From Omphiscola glabra (taxonomy: Eukaryota > Mollusca > Gastropoda > Lymnaeidae): a stretch of DNA of 64,000 nucleotides. The stretch is taken from positions 13,317,342 through 13,381,341 of the forward strand of contig OZ024810.1 of assembly GCA_964017045.1 (NCBI GenBank), read 5' to 3'. The notes under the pieces are model-generated. The model was given only the letters and a program-made list of their open reading frames with translations. It did no database searches and was not told the origin of the DNA. Below are positions 11,831-22,329 of this stretch, in pieces. Position numbers and translations under genes: made by a program. Every line of letters begins with the position of its first letter. Position 1 is the first letter of the stretch.

Positions 11831-12338
11831 TGCTAAACTAACTCAAAACGTATCATCAAATGTTATGTTTTTTCAGAAAAAAATCAAATGAAAATAGCCG
11901 AATGCTTTACACGCTTTGCATGCAAGGACAGTGAAGACGATGCTAGGATAACAGCCATGATGGATATAGGACGCAATATTACCAATAATCAGTTCGATTA
12001 CTAAAAAAAAAAATTTCTAGAAATTTACTAAGAGCTGTTCGATGGTTAGAGATAGGACCTTTTAAATCGCTTTCAGCCTTACGTCAATGCTTATGCCATT
12101 GGCAATGCTTTATATTTATAACTCGTCTGTCTTTCCTCTTTCCTTTTGTTAAGATGCACATCTCTATGTATGTTGGCATTGCTTTATTCTTATAATTCAT
12201 CAGTCTTTGTTCTTCCTTTCGAACAAGATGCATAGCTCTCAGTACTCTGTCCTTTGTAAACTGTTCTTGAGACTTTTTTTGTCATTATCACAGGTATCGC
12301 ATCGATGTATGTTACTCTGTACTGTTGAAACGCCGTAT

Positions 12339-12340
12339 GA

Positions 12341-12380
<40 letters not shown>
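12339..12380. repeat. GA microsatellite in intron 3 of copy 2
   Basis: An uninterrupted GA run after the conserved 'CCGTATGAATCAG' motif. It is positionally equivalent to the GA runs of copies 1, 3 and 4. Confidence 0.9.
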
Positions 12381-12382
<2 letters not shown>

Positions 12383-12556
12383 CTAGACGAATTGAACGTT
12401 GCATACGCCTGGTTGTTGCCTTATCACGCAAAATTTTAACGCGTTAAATTTCACTGACTTCAACCACAAAAGGGGAACGTCCCAGCCTGGCTCCTTATGT
12501 TAAACTTGAGAACCTGATTCTTACGCTTTTGTTATCGCTAGATCTCTTGATTGTGG

Positions 12557-12742
12557 CAGTGGCGTAGCGAGCTTAACTCGCACCCGGGGCACGATACCTT
12601 TTTACCGCCCCCAATACCTTTTTAGCGCCTCCGCCCTATTCGAAAACCATACAATATTATAGTAAAATATACCATTTGGCGCCCCTTTGTGAGTAGCGCT
12701 CGGGGCATGATGCCCCCCTTGCCCCCCCTCACTACGCCACTG
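12557..12742. mobile_element. hAT-type MITE with perfect target duplication
   Basis: 186 bp, starting CAGTGGCGTAGC and ending CTACGCCACTG. The 8-bp direct repeat GATTGTGG flanks both sides exactly (12549-12556 and 12743-12750). Eight-bp duplications and CAG...CTG ends are hallmarks of the hAT superfamily. It is inserted in intron 3 of copy 2. Confidence 0.9.
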
Positions 12743-13060
12743 GATTGTGGTCAGGACAATTATTTTTTCTCTCCGAATTTGTGTGGTTCACATTCTCAAG
12801 CTATTTACATACTATACATGTCTGTTGATTTTCAAACAGTTTCATAACGAAAATTCAAATATAGATACTGAAATTAATGATAGTTCAGATAAAATCAATG
12901 CAATTTAATCGATTTATTAAATCGCAAGTTAAGGATTAAAAACAAATCGTCTTATGTAACAAAGACAACATTTAAATTGTGTTAGTATGTGTTCCAGTGG
13001 CGGACGAGGTGTTCCTGGTGTCCGAAATCCGACCCTCAAGTTTTGCATTGACCATCAGCG

Positions 13061-13440
13061 TTTCCTACAAGACATTGGTTGTTAGTGCTGTCGCGGCGTT
13101 TCCTACAAGACATTGGTTGTTAGTGCTGTCACGGCGTTTCCTACAAGACATTGGTTGTTAGTGCTGTCACGGCGTTTGCTACAAGACATTGGTTGTTAGT
13201 GCTGTCACGGCGTTTCCTACAAGACATTGGTTGTTAGTGCTGTCACGGCGCTTCCTACAAGACATTGGTTGTTAGTGCTGTCACGGCGCTTCCTACAAGA
13301 CATTGGTTGTTAGTGCTGTCACGGCGCTTCCTACAAGACATTGGTTGTTAGTGCTGTCACGGCGCTTCCTACAAGACATTGGTTGTTAGTGCTGTCACGG
13401 CGCTTCCTACAAGACATTGGTTGTTAGTGCTGTCACGGCG
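13061..13440. repeat. 38-bp minisatellite made from exon 4 of copy 2
   Basis: Exactly ten units (380 bp) start TTTCCTACAAGACATTGG and end GCTGTCACGGCG. The unit is the piece of exon 4 that encodes VSYKT..VVSAV in the intact copies. Because 38 is not a multiple of three, the expansion shifts the frame and replaces the hydrophobic tail. Units are nearly identical (a T/C difference near the junction), so the expansion is recent. Confidence 0.95.
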
Positions 13441-13564
13441 TGTCTTTTTATCTTAAATCTAAATGGAAATTGAATAATCCATAAATGTAATCAAATTGTA
13501 AGATTTATAAAAAAATAGATATCTTACGAACGAAAAAGTAATAATTTAATAAACGTGGTGATAA

Positions 13565-14700
13565 AGGCCTCTGACCTCCAAGACTGCGCCCTTAATGTCA
13601 AAAACAAGGGAACTTATTACTGATCGGGATAAACAACTCAAACGGTGGATTGAGCACTACTTGGAACTATACGCAACAATGAACCATGTCTCAACCGCTG
13701 CCCTGGACGATATCCCAGACCTGCCGGTCATGGATGAGCTTGACACCCTACCCACCCTAGAAGAGGTAGGTAGAGCCATCGATTGTCTCGCCTTTGGGAA
13801 AGCCCCTGGCAATGATGGAATTCCACCAGAGGTTCTAAAATGTGGAAAGGAAGTTCTATTACGGCCCTTGCACGATCTCCTTACTATGTGCTGGGAACAG
13901 AGACAGCTACCACAAGAGTTGAAAGATGCAAACATTGTTACATTGTACAAGAACAAAGGAGACAAGAGTGACTGCAACAACTATCGTGGAATCTTCCTTC
14001 TTAGCATAGTTGGAAAGGCCTTCGCCCGAGTTGCATTAACACGCTTGCAGACCCTAGCATCGCGTGTACTCCCAGAATCGCAATGTGGCTTTCGAGCCGG
14101 TAGGTCAACCATAGACATGATCTTCTCTCTGCGTCAGTTGCAGGAGAAATGCAGGGAACAACATATGCCTCTATACATAGCGTTTGTCGACCTCACTAAA
14201 GCTTTTGATCTTGTCAGCAGAAGCGGCCTCTTCCAGATCCTAAAAAAAATAGGCTGCCCTGCACGTCTGCTTAACATCATCGAGCAGTTCCACTATAACA
14301 TGCAGGGCACAGTATGCTATGACGGTGCCACCTCAGAAGCTTTTCCAGTAAGTAGTGGAGTAAAGCAAGGCTGCGTGCTAGCTCCTACTTTATTTGCAAT
14401 CTTCTTCTCCATCGCTGTTGTTCTTGAAGGCATCAACATCTCAAATTGGGAGGACCTGGCGGAGGATCGATCCACATGGCGGGGCATCGTGGAGGAAGGA
14501 TCACTACGTGCCGAGGAGCTCTACAGGGCGGAAGCAGCTGTGAAGAGAGCGCGGAGAAAGGCAAGAAAACACTACTCCACCGCATTCGTGTGCGGGACAT
14601 GCATAAGAGACTGCCATTCAAGGATCGGTCTCATTAGCCACACGAAGAGCTGCAACCAGACAAGATAATATATCGTCTCTCGTAGACGGAAAGATGCCAT
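13565..14700 (+). mobile_element. Internally deleted Jockey/CR1-type LINE
   Basis: A 357-codon open frame (13595-14668) starts inside the reverse transcriptase linker, without an endonuclease. It carries APGNDGIPPE, NNYRGI, GFRAGRSTID, FVDLTKAFD (first catalytic Asp) and GVKQGCVLAPTLF. After FFSIAVVL it jumps to a C-terminal region that ends in a zinc-finger-like C-x2-C-x12-H-x4-C. The segment that should contain the (Y/F)ADD catalytic pair and the thumb is absent, and the deletion keeps the frame open. The copy cannot encode an active enzyme. It lies ~120 bp downstream of the 38-bp array. Clade is uncertain. Confidence 0.85.
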
Positions 14701-15486
14701 ACATACAAAGGCTGATATATTTTCTTTTTAATGAGTTTCAAGAAAATCAATCAAATATGAAAGATGACTTAATAAGAACAAGCTGAAATATCATAATTGT
14801 GAAGTATTTTTAGGACCCACTTTTTCGTTTCATTAGCTAAAAATTGAAACTTTAAGATAAAATTAACAGATAGATTTAGTTACTCACAAATGTAAGTTAT
14901 TATCAATAAGGAATAGAAAGTAAAATCCTTCGACGATTAAGGAGCACTAAAAGAAAATAAAGTTAAATTATATTCTATATTATTTTACATTTTAGCAGTA
15001 CTAAGACATTACAGTAAAATATAATTTTTTAATTTTTTTTTTTTACTCATTAAACTTTTGTTTTTGCTTTTCTTTTGAAATAAGTGAGCCAACGTATTTT
15101 GAAATAAAATATTTTGTCTTCGTAACATTTTGTGTTCATTTAAGAAGAGATCGCACGTCTCAAAACAAATGAAAGTGAAATAGAGTTGCACTTAAAATAA
15201 AAACCTTAGTCTAATTTATTGTTTATTTATTTGTTTGTTAGTTTGTTGTTGTTGGTTTCTTTAATTTAAAAAAAATATTTTATAAAACCTTTTTTATTTT
15301 AACAATTCTCTGTCAAGTTTCATCTTGTTTGTTTACGAAAAGAGTTCGGTGCAAACTTACTTCCCTTGAATCAACCTGCATTGCCATCTTACAGTAGCAG
15401 ACACTCCAGTGTCAGTGATCAGAGGCAAACCTCACAAGCGCTGCGCGAACTGTGTTATGTGCACCTTAACAGGTCTAAACATAAAA
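14701..15486. other. 3' flank of unit 2
   Basis: Noncoding DNA homologous to 7330-8100 and 1-500 (for example 'TCGACGATTAAGGAGCA' at 14929). No gene seen. Confidence 0.5.
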
Positions 15487-15645
15487 AGAGAAGCGTAACT
15501 GGGTTTTTGACGCCCTTGGCTAATTTATTTTTGGCGCCCTTGATAAATTGACAAATTAAAAAAAAATTGGAGATTTAGCGGCGCCCTTTTGAACTGGCGC
15601 AGGCCGGCGCCCTTGGCAACTGCCCCAATGCCAAGCCGTTACGCC
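15487..15645. mobile_element. Probable degraded MITE
   Basis: GCGTAACTGGG at the left and GTTACGCCACGG at the right are imperfect inverted repeats. GGCGCCC-rich blocks lie inside. The sequence interrupts a unit segment continuous elsewhere (ACATCAGCCATCACACC), and CATAAAAA and CATAAATA on either side may be the 8-bp duplication. The boundaries are approximate. Confidence 0.5.
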
Positions 15646-15649
15646 ACGG

Positions 15650-18359
15650 AGCATAAATATACATCAGCCATCACACCAGATGTGGTCGCCACCTTCACCT
15701 CCATGCGGCGTCGCACAGGTAAAACAAAACCAAAACAAAACAAAAGATGAAGGAGATCAGCTTCAACGTCGTGGCCAGCGTTAACTTAAAGTAGGGTTAA
15801 CCTCTTTGTTCAATCTACTGGAGTACAATTTGATAATCAAATACTTTTCCGTCTTATATATATTTTACTAAGTTTTATGCAAGTGGCGGCATTTGGGTGA
15901 TATGGGTGTTGTTTACGGGTATAATGGACTTGACAAATATAAACACAAGATAGGATCGATTATGGTGGGATAACCTAATTACTTAAGGACAACTGGAGCA
16001 TCGCTAAATTTGAGTTCACGCCATACAGCATAATATGCTTAAATTATTTAAATTTATAAGGTAGGCATAATGTCAATTTCATTAACAGGTCTATTCAGGG
16101 TGAATGCCATTAATGTTATTGTTCCGCGATAGCTGTAATTATCTCTGGCTAAGCTATGACTATATTACTATATACTATATTACTAAATGGAAATGGTATT
16201 ATTTAAAATAAATATGCCCCATATGATTGCGAGCTTACTTACAATGTAACTTCCCAGGGCCCATCTTCTGAGCACTTCATCTAGTGATATTTCAATTATC
16301 CCATGTTTTTTGGGGGATATCAGAAATGGTATTTTTTTCCTCAAAGGTGTGAGAACCGTTAGCATGTGATGATTTCACATATTTTAATCGTATGTCCTTT
16401 TATTGAAAAGCTTTCATTTTGATAAAACAGCTGTAAGTTCTTGTCAAAATAATAATATTAATGCGTCGATCGATTACCCCATACATAAATTAGTATTTTA
16501 TCAAATTTTCATTTTATTAATAAAAGAAACTACACAAAAAATAGTGCGATCTCACAAAAATTGTCCAAATATTTGATTGTGTGAACTGAGCTCAAATGGG
16601 ATGAGGATTGACAATATACCTAGGCGATTAAGTGGGATAATGTTGCACGGGGGAGTTATATGAGTGTAAATGAAACAGTATGTTAATATAGAGGCATGTA
16701 TGATAGCGAATCCTATTACAGTATATGTGACGTGAAGCTATGTTAGGAGAAGGTGGTGCGTGACTTTACAATATAACTATGTGGGGAAGGATTTAACATT
16801 AGAGGTGAGTAGGACAACACTTAATAAAAGAAGTTATTGCGATGGGATGTCATGGTAGAAAGCTGTCGGGCAGGACCCTAGAAAAGAAGTATGTGGGATG
16901 GGTAGTCACAATTGAAGTAAATCAGAGGATAAAGTAAAAAACGCCAAACTAATATCTCATAGATGAATGGAGAAATATAAAAATCGATCATATAATAATA
17001 TGAATCATTAAATTCAAATCAATTTAAAGATAAAAGGTACACACATTTCTTTTAAATTTTTGTTTGTGTACTATGTTCCGGTTTCTCTTTCTTCCATCTT
17101 TGGCGCAAATGAAAACATCCTCTTAACTTTGATACAGGATTTCAAAAGTTTTTTCTTTTTAAAAAGGCACATATTCTCTGCATTAGCCCTATATAATAAT
17201 GATACCTTCGTTTAAAACCGTTAAAAATTGTATGTATCTTATTTTAAAGGAATATGTCATAGTTTCAGTCAACATGCTTACTAATTTTGAGTGATAGTGC
17301 ACACATTCTTTGATGATTAAACCAAATAAAAATGTTAAAATGTTAACTTGAACCACGACCTCACACAACAAGGTAATGGCAGTTTTGTTGGTGTTCGTCT
17401 TTCGCATGCGAATATGATCTAAAGCAGCGTTTCTTAACCTGACTATATTCCACTGTGAGTACGCAGAAGGTATGTCAGTTCTATATTTGCCCGGACATTT
17501 TTGTCCCGTATGTGGGACAGACCTGGCTCATGGTCCTAGATGAAGTTGTTTCGATTCTGCTGTTCCTTCCTATGTTAATTTGTTTTAAAAAATTTTTGGC
17601 GTACACATTTATTTTTATTGGTGCGAGCGGTGTGCTTCTTCTCTGAAGATTGTGCGCCAACAGTGTGTCCGCAATGCCAGGATGCACAATCCTTAGCAAG
17701 TGTGTGCCACGAAAAACAGATCAATGTCCACGGTTTTAAGTGAAACTGTTTACGTGCTCTCTTGTCCACTAGCTAAGCTTCTTCCACTGGAGTCTTAACT
17801 CGACACTGGTTGTTTCGGGATTATTTGGACTGTCAAATTATTTTAAAACGTTTAAGTAGATAGGCTAAGTGGAGATGGTTAACTGTCGTCTATATCTGCT
17901 GTACACTTTTCTCTTCTAGTTTGCGCATAACGTGTCCAACGGGGTAATGTGAGCTAAATTCACATATTTGTATGATGAAAGAAATTGATGTTTGTAACAA
18001 GCTTGTTGAAAATAGATTTTAACCAACAAACAAAAAGATATAAGGCCGGCCAAAAAAGAGAAAAAAAGGGAATACACAATTTGAAGTACTGTCTACGTAT
18101 ATTAATTTGTCGTTTTTTAATTTACTTTTAGTTAGATAATTACAATGAACATATTTAGCTTACCTAATAACAGATATGTATGCATGCTTATCAAAATAAA
18201 AGAAAGAAAGTTTGCTTATAACTCCAAGACGGCGATATGATTAGAGACTCTTCGATTACTAAACACTTTAAATTCAGTTGGAAAAGGTACCATAATAACT
18301 TACACCGACATGATTAATGTCTTATTACAATCATGTTGTAAACATTGCTCCATGATTTG
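15650..18359. other. Spacer upstream of copy 3
   Basis: 2.7 kb of unit-type noncoding DNA. It shares ordered blocks with 780-2060, 4200-4660, 9470-10080 and 22680-25930: the CTAAGCTATGACTATA block, the GGGCCCATCTTCTGAGCA block, the TTGATTGTGTGAACTGAGC block and the AACTCCAAGAC block. Short ORFs here have no motif. No gene seen. Confidence 0.5.
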
Positions 18360-18482
18360 TATAACATGGGTCCGAAATTTTCTGTTTAAAACAGGTAATC
18401 TAAACTTGTCCCCCCTCAAGGCGTGTCCATCTAGGAGTGGCCAGTTCTGGTGAGCGACATCCTTCACATTCGCTGCAACAAG
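18360..18482 (+). promoter_or_regulatory. Conserved promoter/5' UTR of gene copy 3
   Basis: TATAACAT (18360) and TGTTTAAAACAGG (18383) are followed by the AAGGCGTGTCCATCTAGGAG block and the ATG at 18483. Sequence and spacing match the other copies. Confidence 0.4.
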
Positions 18483-20015
18483 ATGCTGTCTAACCCCGTG
18501 GCATTTTATGGATGTATGGCTCTGTTATTTGTAGGGTGTAAGTCTTATTTTAATTTTCTCTGGACCAAAAAATTACTTTACTAACTACATATTCTGGATC
18601 CCGTCAAAATCTCTTGATATAGGGTCTCTCCACCGACCCCGTTTCCACATTTTCATGAAAACAGTAACAAAGAGTATTTTTAAAATGAAACCAATAAAAA
18701 TAAAATTATCTTCAGCTTGAATTAAAAATGACAAAAATATAACGGGCATTGAGATGGTAAGGGAACAAATCCAAGAAAAATTTGAGTTACTTGCCAGACT
18801 ACCAAAGTACGTATTTAACTTTCAAGTGAATTTGTTGCATATAAATAAGAAGTGTTGATGACAGCTTGTTTCAAGAGAATAACGTTTATAGCTGGATTTT
18901 CATCGTTGATGAGAAACTGCGACTCAGGGTACAGCTTTTCGTAAGAGCGGCGGGCGTAGAAATTTTGTCGCCGACCAAAAATACTTTAAAACAATGCTGT
19001 TACAGGAGATGGCCTTAAGTTTTGGGGAAGAAGATAGAAATATGTTCTTATCTCTTAAAACGTGAGAATCGTCTTCTACTTGAAACAATATGTTTTTGTC
19101 ACGCAATTAAATGTGGGACAAATAACAAATCAAGATGTCAGTGATGTTTTGTTTGAATTATACGTGTTGTCTTTCCTTGAATCTTAAGACAAGAACTTAC
19201 AATGCCCAATAAAATTAACATGCCGCTAAGGGCTAACCGCCCACTTTGCACCCTTTTCTCACAAGCCTACAAGACTACATCTCAGGCCCGTTTCCGCTTT
19301 GAAAGGTTAAGTTAAGTTTCGAGGTGTTCAAATTACACTGGGGTAATGATTAAAACTTCAGCAGTTTGAAATAAAAATTCAAAACTAAGTTAATTAAATG
19401 GTACGTAAAAACAAAAAGTCCCTTATCAATGTATTTATTGAGAGGACGCCCCGCTAACTGTAGAAAACTGCCGGGAGAAAATTGACGAGTGCAAGAAAAT
19501 TGCAACAACGGATGAGGAGATTGTGTAAGTTGTAAGAGAATCTAAATTATTTTTTTTTTAAAGTTTTGCTACATATAATTAAGTATTTATCTCAAAAACG
19601 TTTAGTATTGTATACCTTGATATATATCTTAAGCACAGTGGCGTGGGAAAGGGAAAAAGCTAGAGGAGGTGCAATACTTTTGGGAAGCAGTCATTTTCTT
19701 TATTCGAAATGGATATATTTTCGGCCGATTGCAGTGGTGTTAGCAAGGGGTGGTGGTGGTGGGCTATTTCAAACTAAGCTAATGCGGCCATTTTTTTTAA
19801 CTGTTGCAATAAATCTAATGATATCGAATGATTACATCCCCATGCGATTGTGATGGTATTTTCTAAACTAAACTCAAAACGTAATATCAAATGTAATTTC
19901 TCTTTCAGAGATTATCAAATGGACATAGCCAAATGCACTGCGAGCTTCTTATGCAAGTACAGATAAGACGAATCTAGGATGAAGGCCATGTTTGATTATG
20001 GGAGCAGAATTGCCG
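18483..20015 (+). pseudogene. Secreted 4-Cys protein gene, copy 3 (disabled)
   Basis: Exon 1 (18483-18537) is intact and encodes the signal MLSNPVAFYGCMALLFVG with a GTAAGT donor. Exon 2 (to 19524) has lost its first bases: the usual TTTATTTAG|GTGTCC... reads TTTATTGAGAG. The only acceptor giving the correct phase (after 19442) makes a TAG codon at the junction. The ENC-x6-C codons remain. Exon 3 (19909-20015, 107 nt, C-x5-C) has an in-frame TAA at 19964, where other copies have GAA. No exon 4 is found downstream before the next unit. These independent lesions make it a clear pseudogene. Confidence 0.85.
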
Positions 20016-20087
20016 GTAATTACTTTCACTATTATATATATATAAATTTTCCGAGCGCTGGTCGATGGTTGGAGTTAGGTCCTTTTA

Positions 20088-20340
20088 AATTGAAGACCTT
20101 GGTGTGAAAAGTACTCAAGTCACATTTTTCTCAAAATCAATCTAAACTGTGACCTTTTCTTATCAGGTTTAGCCAAGTGTACTGCAGAAATTTGAACACA
20201 TTAAAATGTGCGTCCCTTAAATAAACAAGACAAAATATGAAAACGATCACATTTTGTAGACGAAAAAGAATATTTGCACTTGATTATCTCAAAATGTGCA
20301 TATTGTGACTTAAGCACTTTTAGCACTAAGGTCTTCAATT
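20088..20340. mobile_element. 253-bp MITE with ~35-bp inverted repeats
   Basis: Starts AATTGAAGACCTTGGTG and ends CACTAAGGTCTTCAATT. The inverted arms continue imperfectly for ~35 bp through AAAAGT-CT-AAGTCACA. Compared with copies 1 and 2, where 'CCTTTTAAATTAC' runs on uninterrupted, the insertion duplicated AATT. It lies in intron 3 of copy 3. The superfamily is not clear from a 4-bp target duplication. Confidence 0.8.
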
Positions 20341-20393
20341 AGTGTTAGTTTTATTTCAATGTTCCTATCACCAAACTGACCATTGTTCCATAT

Positions 20394-20596
20394 CAGGAAG
20401 TCTTTCTACAAATTGGACACCTTTCATCGTCTCGTATATCGGTTGCCATTCCCCGTAACACCATATAATATCCTGTGGTGTAGGGACGACCATTTCTGGT
20501 AAATGTGCCAACATCTTGTTTACAAACACAGTTTTACCACTACCTTTTTGGACCGGCGATAAGCGCCGTAAAGGGATGTTTCCACATAGGATCCAT
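20394..20596 (-). pseudogene. P-loop ATPase fragment, virus-like element relic
   Basis: On the minus strand an ATG at 20596 opens a frame that leads into a Walker A motif of the GPxGSGKT type. One extra base in an A-run just before the motif shifts the frame. The remaining ~50 codons read on in the shifted frame, with a hydrophobic Walker-B-like patch absent or lost. Such short ATPases are known in packaging genes of Polinton/adintovirus-like elements and in related unannotated proteins of invertebrate genomes. This assignment is by resemblance and is uncertain. It sits head-to-head with the ORF at 20665. Confidence 0.55.
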
Positions 20597-20664
20597 TATT
20601 AGTAATGTTGTCTTGACTTAGTAGGAATGTATTTTATAATATTGATCTGGTTTTCTCCCTAGCA

Positions 20665-21141
20665 ATGTCAACAAGACAAAACACGATCCACCAATTGTGG
20701 AGCGGCATAACAGAGAGGCGCAACGTTTGCACCGGATGTCTGGAGGACCAGGCAAATCAGCTGGGTCACTCGTGTATAACATCTAGTCGTTTTGAGGAGT
20801 TGGCGGGGGACCGGCTCCGTAATGCTATGCGGAGCTTGACGAGAAGCCAACTGATCTCGCTGGGTTATAGGAAAACCGGGAGGCGGGTTCTCTGTTACGA
20901 AAGACGGAGAGCAGGCCAATCCGAGACTCCAGCTACTCCACGAGCTCCTCGGGCTCCACGAGCAGGCCCCAGCCATGAGGTTGATGAGGAGGACACGCAT
21001 CCAGCAACTCCTCCTCCTCCACAGGCACCCATGCCACAACCACAGCGGGTGCCACCGCTCACCCTCCGCCGAAACCTTCCTACCGAGCTGGCCCTGGAAG
21101 GTGGCGCCCAGGGAAGCACCACAACCAGCTTCCCTGGGTGA
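20665..21141 (+). CDS. 158-codon ORF, possible partner of the ATPase relic
   Basis: A true ATG-initiated frame with no introns and GC content clearly higher than its surroundings. The N-terminal third has a putative zinc-binding cluster (C-x2-C-x11-H-x1-C, residues ~22-38) and a basic helical part. The C-terminal half is a proline-rich, low-complexity tail (PRAPRAPRAG, PPPPQAP). AATAAA follows 27 bp after the stop, with an A-run soon after. Its base composition and its position next to a divergent ATPase fragment suggest that both came from one virus-like or transposon insertion in the third gene unit. I do not recognise the protein. It may be intact, unlike its neighbour. Confidence 0.5.
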   Translation: MSTRQNTIHQLWSGITERRNVCTGCLEDQANQLGHSCITSSRFEELAGDRLRNAMRSLTRSQLISLGYRKTGRRVLCYERRRAGQSETPATPRAPRAPRAGPSHEVDEEDTHPATPPPPQAPMPQPQRVPPLTLRRNLPTELALEGGAQGSTTTSFPG

Positions 21142-21167
21142 CTATAATTTGTTTGAGATTCGTTTTG

Positions 21168-21190
21168 AATAAAGTTTTAAAAAAAAAAAC
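21168..21190 (+). terminator. Poly(A) signal and A-run after the 158-codon ORF
   Basis: AATAAA at 21168 is followed by GTTTT and an 11-12-nt A run. This is either a real 3' end or the tail of a retroposed transcript. Confidence 0.5.
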
Positions 21191-21555
21191 TACACATCTT
21201 TGTTGTCTATACAATTATTGTTGTCAATTTTGTGTTGTCAATATTTGTCTGTACAATTTTGTGTTGTCAATTTTTTACAATTATTAAAATAAATAACAGC
21301 GAATGTATTTTAATGATTACAATTATTAAAATCAAAATAAAAAAATGAAAGCAATCAATTTAAAAAGCAATAAAATACACAGCATGCAACAACACGATTG
21401 TACAACAAAAATGGAAATTATTACAATTATTATTACTCAAAAGAATAACATTAACAAGGTTAAAATGTAATTAATCGATTATCGCCCTATGATCTACCCA
21501 TGGAAGACCCATAGAAAACTGACCCATCGAAATATCGGCCCAATGGAACTTATAC
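21191..21555. other. AT-rich spacer
   Basis: Low-complexity AT-rich DNA with TTGTTGTC and ATTATTAAAAT motifs. No gene seen. Confidence 0.4.
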
Positions 21556-21562
21556 TACTACT

Positions 21563-21771
21563 GTCGGAGCTCTTAACTCATCAGTCGGAGCTCTTAACTC
21601 ATTAGTCGAAGCTCTTAACTCATCAGTCGGAGCTCTTAACTCATCAGTCGGAGCTCTTAACTCATCAGTTGGAGCTCTTAACTCATCCGTCGGAGCTCTT
21701 AACTCATAAGTCGTTGCTCTTAACTCGTCAGTCGGAGCTCTCAACTCATCAATCGTAGCTCATAACTTGTG
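21563..21771. repeat. 21-bp minisatellite
   Basis: About ten units of GTCGGAGCTCTTAACTCATC(A). The period is a multiple of three, so the minus strand reads as heptads (ELRAPTD). There is no start or context for a gene. It lies in what is left of intron 3 of copy 3. Confidence 0.95.
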
Positions 21772-21879
21772 GACGATGCACTGCTCTCTGTACTCTGTCT
21801 TTCTTAAACTTTGGTTAAGACGTTTTTGGTCATGTCCCCAGTACATAGGTAGTACACGAAGTCTGGGCTCTGAATCACC

Positions 21880-22096
21880 GTATGAATCAGTGAGAGAGAG
21901 AGAGAGAGAGAGAGGGGAGGATATAGAGATAGAGAGAGAGAGGGAGGGGGGAAGATACATTACACATCCGCATAAACTAGGCGATGCTGTGCGAAAGTGC
22001 ATAAAACAGAGAGGAAAGGAGGATAGTTTTCATGTCTTCTCTGGCGCCACAGGGGTACAAGGACTAAGGGACCTGAAGATGATGATGATGAATTAA
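21880..22096 (+). other. GA microsatellite, then a probable LINE 3' tail
   Basis: The conserved CCGTATGAATCAG motif and GA run (21880-21955) show that copy 3's intron 3 continues to here. After it, codons for a short tail (FSGATGVQGLRDL) lead into (GAT)n at 22077-22092. This resembles the end of a Jockey-type LINE. If so, the insertion may be linked to the loss of exon 4. Confidence 0.45.
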
Positions 22097-22329
22097 AGTA
22101 TATCTTACAATGTTTATTTTTTATTTTTTTTTATTTTGCATATTTTCGTTAATGCTCATCTATATTAAATACGACTCAACATAGTGTTACATAGTGTCAC
22201 TACTGTCACATACACAAATACGTTTTTCTACACAATATATAGGCAACTGTGTAGTGGGCATAATGGCTATTTAGTAGGTCTATAAAGTGCGAGTGTTATA
22301 ATTGTTACTTTTAATCAATTGCTGAAATT
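22097..22329. other. Spacer
   Basis: AT-rich noncoding sequence with no recognisable element. Confidence 0.35.

Larger units (their letters stand above)
10204..13161 (+). pseudogene. Secreted 4-Cys protein gene, copy 2 (disabled)
   Basis: Exons by homology are 10204-10258 (signal MLNRTVAFYGCTALLFIS), 11362-11458 (ENC-x6-C), 11877-11984 (C-x5-C) and 12998-13161. Exons 1 and 2 are open, with good splice sites (GTACGT, GTGAGA). Exon 3 is 108 nt instead of 107: one extra A in an A-run directly after the 3' splice site shifts the frame. Its donor reads AATAAT where the others have (A/G)GT(A/G)A. Exon 4 keeps the start of the hydrophobic tail but then runs into ten copies of a 38-bp repeat made from its own sequence, so the frame ends after a few shifted residues. 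The frameshift and lost donor argue for a pseudogene, unless the extra A is an assembly error and splicing has moved. Confidence 0.75.

Noticed and set aside
13657..13980. 107-codon minus-strand ORF opposite the reverse transcriptase
   Set aside because: Shadow frame of the LINE coding strand.
21550..21744. Minus-strand heptad-repeat protein and a possible CRISPR-like array
   Set aside because: A 21-bp tandem repeat without spacers. The unit length alone creates the heptads. This is a eukaryotic genome.
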